Shown: positions 54,557 through 62,612 of the stretch, piece after piece
How the letters are laid out: each line of letters opens with the position of its first letter
Numbering within the stretch: the first letter of the stretch is position 1
Assembly (NCBI GenBank): GCA_018267275.1
Contig: JAFDYV010000001.1
Span: forward strand, 101,321 to 165,320
DNA from: Bacteroidota bacterium
GTDB lineage: Bacteria > Bacteroidota > Bacteroidia > Cytophagales > Cyclobacteriaceae
DNA length: 64,000 bases
Reading direction: 5' to 3'
Program-made: the position numbers and the translations under genes
Notes under the pieces: generated by a model
What the model was told of the DNA's origin: nothing
Database searches by the model: none
What the model saw: the letters and a program-made list of their open reading frames with translations, nothing else

Positions 54557-54566
54557 CAAACACACC

Positions 54567-55580
54567 ATGCAGTTAAAACAAGAACTCATACAGCAAATAC
54601 AGTCCATCATTGCTACGGCAAAAGAAAGGGCAATCCGTTCGGTAGATACTGAACGGGTATTGATGTATTGGCAAATTGGGCAGGTAATACAGGAAGAAGA
54701 GCAGCAGGGCAAAGAACGGGCTGGCTATGGAGAGTTTCTGATTAAGTCATTGTCCGAAACCCTGCAACCCCAGTTTGGCAGCGGCTTTTCTGTACGGCAG
54801 TTGGAAATGTGCCGCCAGTTTTACCGCACTTTCCCAAATACGAACGCACTGCGTTCGCAATTCAGCTGGACACACTACCGTACCCTGATACGCATTGAAA
54901 ATCAAGACAAAAGAGAGTTTTACATAGCCGAAGCAGCCAAAAATAACTGGACTGCCCGGCAATTGGAACGGCAGGTAAATAGCCAGCTTTTTGAAAGGTT
55001 GCTCCTGAGCAATGATGTAAAAGCTGTGCTGGCCGTAGCAAGAGATGAAAAACAACCCTCCGATGCCAAAGAAATCATCAAAGATCCTATGGTGCTGGAG
55101 TTTTTGGGTTTAAAGAGGGAGGCGGCTTATTATGAGAAAGATTTGGAAGCTGCCATCATAACCCATTTGCAGGAATTTTTACTGGAAATAGGTAACGGGT
55201 TTTCATTTGTTGCAAGGCAAAAACGCATACACATAGAAGGCGATGAATTTTCTATTGACCTGGTATTTTACAACAGGCTGCTGCAATGTTTTGTACTGTT
55301 TGAAATAAAAACCACCAAGCTCACCCATCAGGATATTGGTCAGTTGCAGATGTATGTAAACTATTACGACCGTTTTGAAAAACAGGAATTTGAAAACCCT
55401 ACCATCGGCATTTTATTATGTGCCGATAAAAACGATGCAGTGGTAAAAATTACACTGCCCGAAAACAATAAAACCATTATAGCCAGCAAATACCAATTGT
55501 ATTTGCCAACCGAACAGCAGTTGATTGATGAAGTGAAAAAGGAAATCGAAAAATTAGACCATGATAAAATGAACGAATAA
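54567..55580 (+). CDS. DUF1016/YhcG-type PD-(D/E)xK nuclease
   Basis: The ATG at 54567 (MQLKQELIQQ) gives the standard N-terminus; the longer open frame adds sequence from the preceding remnant. It is a 337-aa protein. A DUF1016 N-terminal helical domain lies at about 10-150 (AIRSVDTERVLMYWQIGQVIQEEEQQGKERAGYGEFLIKSLSETL-type, SWTHYRTLIRI). The C-terminal nuclease domain lies at about 175-325, with Asp231 (EFSIDLVFYN), Glu246-x-Lys248 (LFEIKTTKL) and a downstream Gln260 (IGQLQMYVNYYD). It overlaps the Argonaute start by one base (TAATG), the reason to treat the two as a functional pair. Confidence 0.9.
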   Translation: MQLKQELIQQIQSIIATAKERAIRSVDTERVLMYWQIGQVIQEEEQQGKERAGYGEFLIKSLSETLQPQFGSGFSVRQLEMCRQFYRTFPNTNALRSQFSWTHYRTLIRIENQDKREFYIAEAAKNNWTARQLERQVNSQLFERLLLSNDVKAVLAVARDEKQPSDAKEIIKDPMVLEFLGLKREAAYYEKDLEAAIITHLQEFLLEIGNGFSFVARQKRIHIEGDEFSIDLVFYNRLLQCFVLFEIKTTKLTHQDIGQLQMYVNYYDRFEKQEFENPTIGILLCADKNDAVVKITLPENNKTIIASKYQLYLPTEQQLIDEVKKEIEKLDHDKMNE

Positions 55581-57658
55581 TGCAGCAAGAATTACTCTTA
55601 AACATCATTCCTTTCAATCCTCCGGCAGGTAAACAAACTTTTGCATTCTACAGGCAGAAGCAGCCTTGCTTTTATCCGGTGTTTAAGGGTGATCTGCAAG
55701 GGCTTCTTGACGATAAGCTGTCTGCATTAGAATTGCTGGAATTAGAAAAGCTGTACACCGATTTTCAGCCACCCAGAGAAGATGCAATACTGTTGGATAT
55801 TGATTTATCTGTCAGCACCCGTTTTGCCAATCATTACTATCGTTACCTGATTAGAAAACACTTTGAAAGCATTGCAGACATCATGCACCAGGACTTTACC
55901 AGCGAAACAGAAGTATGGTTTCACAGTCCTGAGAAAAGCACTGCCAAATACAAAGTGTACAACCAGTTTACGCTTAAAGTCCAATATGGTAGGGTAACAG
56001 ATAAACCCGAGTTGGTACTTTCTTATGATGGCACTACTAAAGTATTTGCAAAGCCTGTTTCAGAGATTTACAACTTCAATACCAACCTGTACAACTGGGT
56101 AGTTTGCAATGGCGTTATCTACAAATGGAAATTCAGACCACAGGAAGTAATTAACCAGCCGCAGAACTGTTACCCCATTCTGAGCAATGAACTAAAACCA
56201 CATTTGGAGATTGCTTTTGATGTGCCGGACTTGAAAAACCGTTACCCCAAGTACTTGAACATTCTGCATGATTTTTACACCAAGTATCTAAATACGCCAG
56301 CCTTCCGCAAAATCATTCCTATAACCGAAGAAGGTTTTTATCGGCCACAGGTGGAGCAATACCGTGTCATTAGTTCAAGCTCCAACGATTTGTTGTATGC
56401 CGGTGGCAGAACAGGTAAAGAACCAAAGAAAGATTTTAAGTCAAAAGGTCCTTACCAATTGCCACAGAAGCCCAGCAACTTCAAATTCTATTTCATTTAT
56501 CAAAAGGCAGACAAAGCTACTGCCGTAACTGAACTATACAGGTATCTGCACAGTGGATGGAAAGACGACCGTTTCCCATTCCCCAAAATGCAGGACTACA
56601 TCAAAGTGCCTTTTGAGTTAGACATTACTAAGAATGTAGAGTTTGAAAGCGTTGAAAATGCAGTAGCCGATGTTCGCAATGCGGTAAAGAATGCAGACTG
56701 GCTTCCTGATACGCAATACATGGCACTCTTTGTTAACCCTGTGCCCAAATTAGAGAAAGACGAAAGCCGGAAGAACATTTACTATAAGATCAAAGAAATC
56801 CTTTTGTATGAGGGTGTGCTTTCGCAGGTAATCAAAAGTGAGCACCTGTATAAAAACGGAAAGCCAAATTCATACTTCAACACGTTCCTGCCACACATAG
56901 AAATTGCCATGCTGGCAAAATTGGGTGGTGTGCCGTGGAGGCTTAACAGACCAACCAACAATGAACTTATTGTGGGCGTTGGTGCATTCTATTCTGTTAC
57001 CCGTAAATCAAGATTTGTGGGGTCAGCTTTCTGCTTTAATAACGAGGGTATCTTCAAAGGCTTTGATTGCTTTAAGGGAGATGATACCATAAGTCTTGCA
57101 GGTTCCATCAGGGAGGCAGTTGCGAAGTTCATTGCAGTAAATTATACCGCTTCACGGTTGGTTATTCATTTCTACAAAGACATTGGCAAAAAAGAATTAG
57201 AACCCATCCTGCGAACACTGCACACCTTGGGCTTGAATATACCTGTTATTGTTGTTACTATCAATAAAACAGAAAGCAAGGAGTTGTTAGGCTTTGATGT
57301 AAGCGATGCGGAAAACCTGATGCCTTACAGTGGCACAATTGTAAAAGTGGGCAAGTCTGAATACCTGTTGTTCAACAATACCCGGTACGATGCAACCTCA
57401 AAGCCGGCACAAAAGGAATATCACTTTCCGGTGAAGATTGCTTTATCCTCAACTGTAGAAGGCATGTTGGATGATATGAATTTGGTGGAGCAGCTGATTG
57501 ACCAGGTATATCAGTTCAGCCGTATGTACTGGAAAAGCACCAACCAGCAGAGTTTACCTGTTACCATCAAATACCCTGAAATGGTGGCCGAGATTTACCC
57601 CTATTTCCAACACGACAAACTGCCTGACTTCGGGAAGGAGAGTTTGTGGTTTTTGTAA
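55580..57658 (+). CDS. Prokaryotic Argonaute, PIWI catalytic tetrad lost
   Basis: A 692-aa pAgo. The N and PAZ-like parts (1-250) are divergent; linker 2 shows LLYAGGRTG...KGPY (271-292). The MID domain (about 380-455) has the guide 5'-phosphate residues Tyr401, Lys405, Gln416 and Lys447 at the spacing of the TtAgo quartet. KLGGVPWRL (447-455) leads into PIWI. There, IVGVGAF has Gly468 where the first catalytic Asp should be. HFYK (530-533) replaces the H-R-D-G type second site, and KYPEMVAEI has Glu667 at the last position. Guide binding without slicing is predicted. It ends LIDQVYQFSRMYWKS..., typical of inactive pAgos. Confidence 0.88.
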   Translation: MQQELLLNIIPFNPPAGKQTFAFYRQKQPCFYPVFKGDLQGLLDDKLSALELLELEKLYTDFQPPREDAILLDIDLSVSTRFANHYYRYLIRKHFESIADIMHQDFTSETEVWFHSPEKSTAKYKVYNQFTLKVQYGRVTDKPELVLSYDGTTKVFAKPVSEIYNFNTNLYNWVVCNGVIYKWKFRPQEVINQPQNCYPILSNELKPHLEIAFDVPDLKNRYPKYLNILHDFYTKYLNTPAFRKIIPITEEGFYRPQVEQYRVISSSSNDLLYAGGRTGKEPKKDFKSKGPYQLPQKPSNFKFYFIYQKADKATAVTELYRYLHSGWKDDRFPFPKMQDYIKVPFELDITKNVEFESVENAVADVRNAVKNADWLPDTQYMALFVNPVPKLEKDESRKNIYYKIKEILLYEGVLSQVIKSEHLYKNGKPNSYFNTFLPHIEIAMLAKLGGVPWRLNRPTNNELIVGVGAFYSVTRKSRFVGSAFCFNNEGIFKGFDCFKGDDTISLAGSIREAVAKFIAVNYTASRLVIHFYKDIGKKELEPILRTLHTLGLNIPVIVVTINKTESKELLGFDVSDAENLMPYSGTIVKVGKSEYLLFNNTRYDATSKPAQKEYHFPVKIALSSTVEGMLDDMNLVEQLIDQVYQFSRMYWKSTNQQSLPVTIKYPEMVAEIYPYFQHDKLPDFGKESLWFL

Positions 57659-57669
57659 ACAGATAGGAT

Positions 57670-58569
57670 ATGAAGCATATTAATACTATAGAAGAGTATT
57701 GTAAGGAAATCAATATTTCACATCCACGTTATCCCTTTTTCGATATACGGAAGTTCGAGGATAATATGCTATCTGTTAACCTGAAACAGTCGCCCTTCAG
57801 GCATCCATTTTATGCAATTGCTTTAAGGCTTTCAGGTCAAAACAGAGAAGTGAATGGTAAACGATTGGAGAGTAGTCTTTTTTTTAATACACCATATCAG
57901 GTAATCACTTGGGATATTTTACCAGATTGGAAAGGTTGGTATATAATATTTGACAGGGAATTTATTAGCATGAACAGAGGGTGGGATAACTTCATTATTG
58001 AATACCCTTTTTTTCGTTTAGATAATTATATCACTTTTGATTTACCAGCTGATGCTCTTAAAGAAGCAGATAACTACTTCCAGAAAATATATGATGAATA
58101 TCATTCTGACAACAATGACAAATTTTTATTTATACAGGCTTACACACAAATTTTGCTAAGTATAACAAAGCGGAACTTCGAAAAACTGAAAGTAGAGGCT
58201 AACAGTTTAGACAATACACGTACAGCTGATATTCTATTGGTTTCAAGATTCCAGACCTTAATTGAAACAGTTTTTACCAAAGAAGGAAGCGATGGTGAAA
58301 TTAGGCAGCCGTCATTTTATGCAGAGCAATTGAGCGTACATCCTAATCACTTAAATGCGGTCATGAAACGCATTACAGACAAAACAGTGTCACAGATTAT
58401 TCAACATTATATCGTCACTTTCTCAAAATCTTTACTCGTACAAACAAGCCTAACTATAAAAGAAGTGTCCTATCGTGTTCAATTCAAAGAACCAACACAT
58501 TTTGTTGCATTCTTTAAAAAGCAAACAGGCATTACCCCACAACAATATAGAGAAAATACTATCCTTTGA
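57670..58569 (+). CDS. AraC-family transcriptional regulator
   Basis: A 299-aa regulator. Residues 1-190 form a cupin-like ligand domain (FRHPFYAIALRLSG, ITWDILPDWKGWYIIFDREF). The C-terminal two-HTH AraC domain runs from about 215 (YAEQLSVHPNHLNAVMKRITDKTVSQIIQHYIV) to the signature KEPTHFVAFFKKQTGITPQQYR. It begins 11 bp after the Argonaute stop and precedes the hydrolase gene. Subfamily and position fit a regulator of the following hydrolase cluster rather than of the defence genes. Confidence 0.88.
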   Translation: MKHINTIEEYCKEINISHPRYPFFDIRKFEDNMLSVNLKQSPFRHPFYAIALRLSGQNREVNGKRLESSLFFNTPYQVITWDILPDWKGWYIIFDREFISMNRGWDNFIIEYPFFRLDNYITFDLPADALKEADNYFQKIYDEYHSDNNDKFLFIQAYTQILLSITKRNFEKLKVEANSLDNTRTADILLVSRFQTLIETVFTKEGSDGEIRQPSFYAEQLSVHPNHLNAVMKRITDKTVSQIIQHYIVTFSKSLLVQTSLTIKEVSYRVQFKEPTHFVAFFKKQTGITPQQYRENTIL

Positions 58570-58732
58570 TTTTTGTCATCATTGCTTTGATGTTTGTTAT
58601 CAAAACCACGTCTTAGTTCTTGATTTTTGTACATGTAAAGAACACAGTGGGAGTAACAAATCTTAGAAACAACCTTTTCTTGGCCATTGCACCCACTTCT
58701 GTTTAACAGTTTAAATGCACAAGTACTGTAAA

Positions 58733-60076
58733 ATGCAACAAGAACAAGTTATTCAAATAATTGGGAATGTTTTCTCAGGAGCCGATGAGCATAATTGGTT
58801 AAAGATTCATAATGCTATGGCAAAGCAGGTTTTACTTGACTATAGTTCAATGTCAGGCAGTCAGCCAGCAATTCTATCTCCACAGGAGATTACCACAAGT
58901 TGGGCCAACTTTTTACCAGGTTTTGATAAAACACATCATCAGCTTTCTGATTTTCAGATTATTCCTGAATCAGGTAAGTACAGAGTTACTTTTAGAGGAG
59001 TGGCCGACCATTTTTTAAATAATTCAGTATGGAGAGTGACCGGGGGTTACGTTGCTGAAGTTGGGACGGATTTAAAATTATCGATGCTAAAGTTCAATCT
59101 TGAAAGCATTACTGGTGATACTACTCTTGCACAAATTGCTATTGAAAAAATAAATTCTAATAAAATGAGAAAAGTTACATTTAAAAGCGAAGGCTTTAAT
59201 CTTGTAGGCAACCTGTTTTTGCCTGATAATTTTGAAAGTAATAAAACATACCCGGCTATTGTTGTTTCAGGAAGCTGGACAACAGTAAAAGAGCAAATGG
59301 CGGGCCTTTATGCGGCACGGTTAGCAAAGGAAGGTTTTATCACACTTGCTTTTGATTTTAAAAATTTTGGTGAAAGCGAAGGTGAGCCTCGTTTTTTCGA
59401 GAGTCCTATGAATAAAAGAATTGATGTTAAAAATGCAATAACGTTTTTATCATCGCTTCCTGAGGTTGATTCTGATAAAATTGGAGCATTTGGAGTATGT
59501 GCAGGTGCTATGTACACGCTAATGGCATCAGCTGAAGATAGTCGGGTAAAGGCAGTTGTAACAACTGCATCTTGGCTGCATGACTCAGAAGCTGTAAAGC
59601 TTTTTTATGGTGGCGAGGAAGGGGTACAAACTAAAATTAAAGCCGCACAAGCAGCAAAGAAAAAGTATGCAGAAACTGGTGTTTGCGATTATATTCCTGC
59701 TATTTCTGAAACCGATCCTAATGCAGCAATGTATGGTCCTTTTGATTATTATTTGAATCCAAAACGTGGTGCAATACCGCAATGGAGTGCAGCCAAATTT
59801 GCGGTAATGACATGGGAGGATTGGCTTACAGTTAATCCAATGCCATATGCAAAAACACTCAAAGCTCCAACATTAATGATTCATTCTGATGGTGCTGTAT
59901 TGCCGGATTACACAAGAAAATTCTTTAATGATTTATCTATATCAGATAAAAAATTGCACTGGATAAAAACTGAACTACAATCACCTTTCCATCAATTCAG
60001 TTTCTATGACCAGGAACCAGAAGTTGCAGAATCTGTTAAGGAAGCATCTCAATGGTTTAAATCAAAATTGAGCTAA
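58733..60076 (+). CDS. NTF2-like domain fused to alpha/beta hydrolase with cysteine nucleophile
   Basis: The ATG at 58733 (MQQEQVIQIIGNVFSG) is preferred to one six codons earlier. It is a 447-aa fusion. Residues 1-135 are a SnoaL/NTF2-like cone domain (ALL-alpha-then-sheet, HNAMAKQVLLDYSSM, SDFQIIPESGKYRVTFRG). Residues 145-447 are an alpha/beta hydrolase whose nucleophile elbow is GVCAG (254-258). Cys256 replaces the usual Ser, as in dienelactone hydrolases. The candidate acid is in LMIHSDGAVLPDY and the His in SPFHQFSFYDQ. It is probably a detoxification or peroxidase-like hydrolase; the substrate is unknown. Confidence 0.82.
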   Translation: MQQEQVIQIIGNVFSGADEHNWLKIHNAMAKQVLLDYSSMSGSQPAILSPQEITTSWANFLPGFDKTHHQLSDFQIIPESGKYRVTFRGVADHFLNNSVWRVTGGYVAEVGTDLKLSMLKFNLESITGDTTLAQIAIEKINSNKMRKVTFKSEGFNLVGNLFLPDNFESNKTYPAIVVSGSWTTVKEQMAGLYAARLAKEGFITLAFDFKNFGESEGEPRFFESPMNKRIDVKNAITFLSSLPEVDSDKIGAFGVCAGAMYTLMASAEDSRVKAVVTTASWLHDSEAVKLFYGGEEGVQTKIKAAQAAKKKYAETGVCDYIPAISETDPNAAMYGPFDYYLNPKRGAIPQWSAAKFAVMTWEDWLTVNPMPYAKTLKAPTLMIHSDGAVLPDYTRKFFNDLSISDKKLHWIKTELQSPFHQFSFYDQEPEVAESVKEASQWFKSKLS

Positions 60077-60080
60077 GTTA

Positions 60081-60656
60081 ATGTTAAGAAAACAGAGAAT
60101 AGAGGCGTTGACTGATGGCGTAATTGCTATTGTAATAACATTAATGGTTCTTGAAATTAAAGCACCTTACATCAATGGTAACATAGATATGGGTGCTCTA
60201 ATTCTACAAATTGTCACCTATGGTTTTAGTTTTTTGATTATCGCAATAATTTGGTTAAATCACTACCATTTACTTACTAATGCAGCTCAGCTATCTACAA
60301 AACAGATATGGATAAATTATATGCTATTATTTTGTATCTCACTGATTCCTTTGCCTACAAGAGAATTAGGTGAGCATTTTGGTAATCCCAACAGTCATGC
60401 TTTATACGGTGTAGTGCTGGGTTTAACCTCGGTATTTTATTCATTATTCCATTGGGCTATTGATGATAGTATTAAGCATATCCATAAGACCGAGAGAAAG
60501 AAGTTTTCTATAAAGAATTGGAGCTCAGTTGTTCTTTATTTTTCGGCATCTATATTTTCATATTTGTCTGTATATGTCTCTGCTTCAATCTTTATACTAA
60601 TACCAATGCTTTATTTTATTCCATCTCGAAAAATATTATCTCCCAATGAAATCTAG
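60081..60656 (+). CDS. TMEM175/DUF1211-type membrane channel protein
   Basis: A 191-aa membrane protein with about six helices. The N-terminal helix carries the family signature RIEALTDGVIAIVITLMVLEIKAP, the R-x3-(F/A)-(S/T)-D type motif lining the pore in TMEM175 potassium channels. It starts four bases after the hydrolase stop and overlaps the next gene by 11 bp, so all three form one operon. The bacterial relatives are tetrameric K+ channels. Confidence 0.85.
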   Translation: MLRKQRIEALTDGVIAIVITLMVLEIKAPYINGNIDMGALILQIVTYGFSFLIIAIIWLNHYHLLTNAAQLSTKQIWINYMLLFCISLIPLPTRELGEHFGNPNSHALYGVVLGLTSVFYSLFHWAIDDSIKHIHKTERKKFSIKNWSSVVLYFSASIFSYLSVYVSASIFILIPMLYFIPSRKILSPNEI

Positions 60657-61461
60657 AGCAATTTTGTTTCTTGCATGTCTCATAATCCTCTCTTCTTGTT
60701 CAGAAGAAAAAAACATAAAAGTGTATGTTTTAGACGGGGGAACGATAGAAGCTAAAGATGGAAGAGTTTTAGGGCTTGATTCTGGAAGTTTAATGCTTGC
60801 GAATAATATATTCCTAATAAAACATCCTAAAGGTATTTTACTTTGGGATACAGGTCTTCCTGAAGATTTAGTGGATTCAATTAATGGTTCTCAAAATGCA
60901 CTTGCTATTGAACGAGTATCTAAAAGATTGACTACGCAATTAAATGAAATAGGTATTAGCCCTAACGAAGTAATGTATTTGGCCCTTTCACACATGCACA
61001 ATGACCATACTGGTAATGCAAATTTATTTTCTAATTCAGTTCTATTAATTCAGACAAAAGAATTTGACCATGCTTTTTCTGATTCAGCTTCTAAATACTA
61101 TTATAATCCAGATAGTTACAACAAATTGAAAAAGTTTGTTAAGATAACAACAGCAAGTTATGATGTTTTCGGAGATGGTAGAGTTGTGATTTGGCAAACG
61201 CCTGGTCATACAGCAGGTCATCAAAGTTTAATGCTGAACTTAAAGAAAGAGGGTAATATTTTTATAACCGGAGATTTGTTTCATCATGTACAGAATCGAG
61301 CATTGGGTAAGTTTCCTATTTTTAATTATGACCAAAGCCAGACTATGAAATCAGTTGCTGATATTGAGAGATTAATAGAGAAAAGCAAAGCTAGAGTTAT
61401 AATTCAACACGATCCTTCTATTGACAAACAATTAAAAAAGTCACCAGCCTATTACGAGTAA
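60646..61461 (+). CDS. Metallo-beta-lactamase-fold lipoprotein (lactonase-like)
   Basis: A 271-aa protein with a lipobox (LIILSSC-S). The MBL fold has all metal ligands: SHMHNDHTGN (H-x-H-x-D-H), His in TPGHTAGH, Asp in FITGDLF and His in IIQHDP. The sequence order and MMLANNIFLIKHPKGILLWDTG opening resemble quorum-quenching N-acyl-homoserine lactonases. As a surface or periplasmic lipoprotein it may hydrolyse lactones outside the cytosol. Substrate assignment is tentative. Confidence 0.85.
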   Translation: MKSRAILFLACLIILSSCSEEKNIKVYVLDGGTIEAKDGRVLGLDSGSLMLANNIFLIKHPKGILLWDTGLPEDLVDSINGSQNALAIERVSKRLTTQLNEIGISPNEVMYLALSHMHNDHTGNANLFSNSVLLIQTKEFDHAFSDSASKYYYNPDSYNKLKKFVKITTASYDVFGDGRVVIWQTPGHTAGHQSLMLNLKKEGNIFITGDLFHHVQNRALGKFPIFNYDQSQTMKSVADIERLIEKSKARVIIQHDPSIDKQLKKSPAYYE

Positions 61462-61477
61462 ATGCATTTTACAATTA

Positions 61478-61540
61478 ATGAATAGGTTAATGAGTTTTGT
61501 AATTCTTTTAATGTATTTTTTTGCTTGTAAAGATGATTAG
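61478..61540 (+). pseudogene. Orphan lipoprotein signal-peptide fragment (20 aa)
   Basis: A short frame encoding MNRLMSFVILLMYFFACKDD and then TAG. It is a complete lipoprotein signal with lipobox (YFFAC) but no mature protein. It may be the stub of a deleted lipoprotein gene or a very small peptide. Confidence 0.35.
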
Positions 61541-61573
61541 GTAACAAACAATATTAAACATAATCAACCAAGA

Positions 61574-61957
61574 ATGAAAACAGAAATAACAGAACGTAAC
61601 AGAAAAGTAGTGGACAATTTCTTTATAGCACTTGAAACACAAAAGTTTGAAATGCTCAAAGAAGTATTTTCCGAAAACGGCAAACAATTAAATCCATATT
61701 CACCAGAAGGCTTTCCTAAAAGTTTTGATGGTGCAGAAGGAATTTATAAACAATACAGTGGGCTTACTGCCAACTTTGGACAAATGGAATTTCCAAGACA
61801 AATATTTGCAACCGAAGATCCTAACTTTTTCTTTGTAAAGTTCAGAGGCGAAATTGAAATTAAAGCAGGTGGCAAGTATGAGAACGACTATTTAGGAACT
61901 TTCAAATTCGAAAACGAAAAGTGGTTGAATATACCGAGTACTTCAACCAAGTTGTGA
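61574..61957 (+). CDS. SnoaL/NTF2-like protein
   Basis: A 127-aa cone-shaped NTF2-superfamily protein (NRKVVDNFFIALETQKFEMLKEVFSENGKQLNPYSPEGFP, ... FVKFRGEIEIKAGGKYENDY). Members include ketosteroid isomerase-like enzymes and ligand-binding proteins. No catalytic Asp pattern was confirmed. It is the last gene of the cargo set and is followed by a terminator. Confidence 0.82.
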   Translation: MKTEITERNRKVVDNFFIALETQKFEMLKEVFSENGKQLNPYSPEGFPKSFDGAEGIYKQYSGLTANFGQMEFPRQIFATEDPNFFFVKFRGEIEIKAGGKYENDYLGTFKFENEKWLNIPSTSTKL

Positions 61958-62010
61958 TGGCAAAAGCATTTAATATTGAATTGAAATAAGTTCAACTTAT
62001 CTGAAATTTA

Positions 62011-62043
62011 AGAGGGGCTTGCATTGGTGAGCCCTTCTTTTTT
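62011..62043 (+). terminator. Terminator behind the SnoaL-like gene
   Basis: Arms AGAGGGGCT (62011-62019) and AGCCCTTCT (62030-62038) pair with one mismatch, followed by a T-run to 62043. Confidence 0.75.
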
Positions 62044-62507
62044 AGTAACTATTTGACGATTTGTTTTTTACATAAGGCATTCCCCTTCGGTTCGGGCTTT
62101 CCGCTACAATTTTTTGCTGAAGGCAAAAGGATTTCCGCTTCAAATGGAGCGATGCGTAATTCACGGATACCAAAATCAAAGAAAAATTACATTCGTAATC
62201 CCTAATGCAGGAAAAAGCGGTGTTCGTTCCTCACGATATAATTAGACCCACCCAGCCACCCCACAAGCACGGCTTATGCAGTGGCTAACCCACAATGCCA
62301 ACCCTTCCACTGCACTTATGGTGTTGCCGCCATTTTTAACTGTCATACTTTTTGTGGCTATGCTCCCCATGCTTTTGGCACATTGTCTGTTCCGCTTCGC
62401 TGCACAGCCAAAGAGCCAAGCCAACCAAAGCATAGCAACAAAAAGCCGCTACACTCCAACCACCACCACCGTTTCGCTTATGCCAGTATAAAAAGTGGCG
62501 GAAGCAT

Positions 62508-62612
62508 ACTTAAACATAATGCGGTCTTATGTGTTCGCTTCGCACAGCCACCCCACGCTTATGCAAGCATCCCAACGCAGTGGCTGTCACATAAGTCGCC
62601 ATTATGTTAAGT
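62508..62612. repeat. 105-bp nested hairpin, attC-like
   Basis: Outer imperfect arms at 62508-62533 and 62588-62612 differ only by a one-base bulge and three changes in a central 5-bp block. Middle arms are CAGCCAC (62545-62551) and GTGGCTG (62580-62586). The apical stem is GCTT/AAGC (62557-62560, 62565-62568). The right end is GTTAAGT, which fits the integron core GTTRRRY. Confidence 0.7.

Noticed and set aside
54456..54566. Longer N-terminus for the DUF1016 nuclease
   Set aside because: The added residues come from the RhuM-like remnant region; the family starts at the MQLKQEL methionine.
55580..57658. Short pAgo of the SPARTA type
   Set aside because: At 692 aa it has N-terminal, linker and MID-PIWI parts in one chain, and no TIR-APAZ partner is adjacent.
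57670..58569. AraC gene as a third component of the Argonaute operon
   Set aside because: It is only 11 bp downstream, but its family regulates metabolic genes and it precedes the hydrolase cluster; no defence link is visible.
62242..62610. Overlapping open frames on both strands in the C-rich region
   Set aside because: Products are low-complexity, mutually overlapping and without domains or start context; they span the attC-like hairpin.
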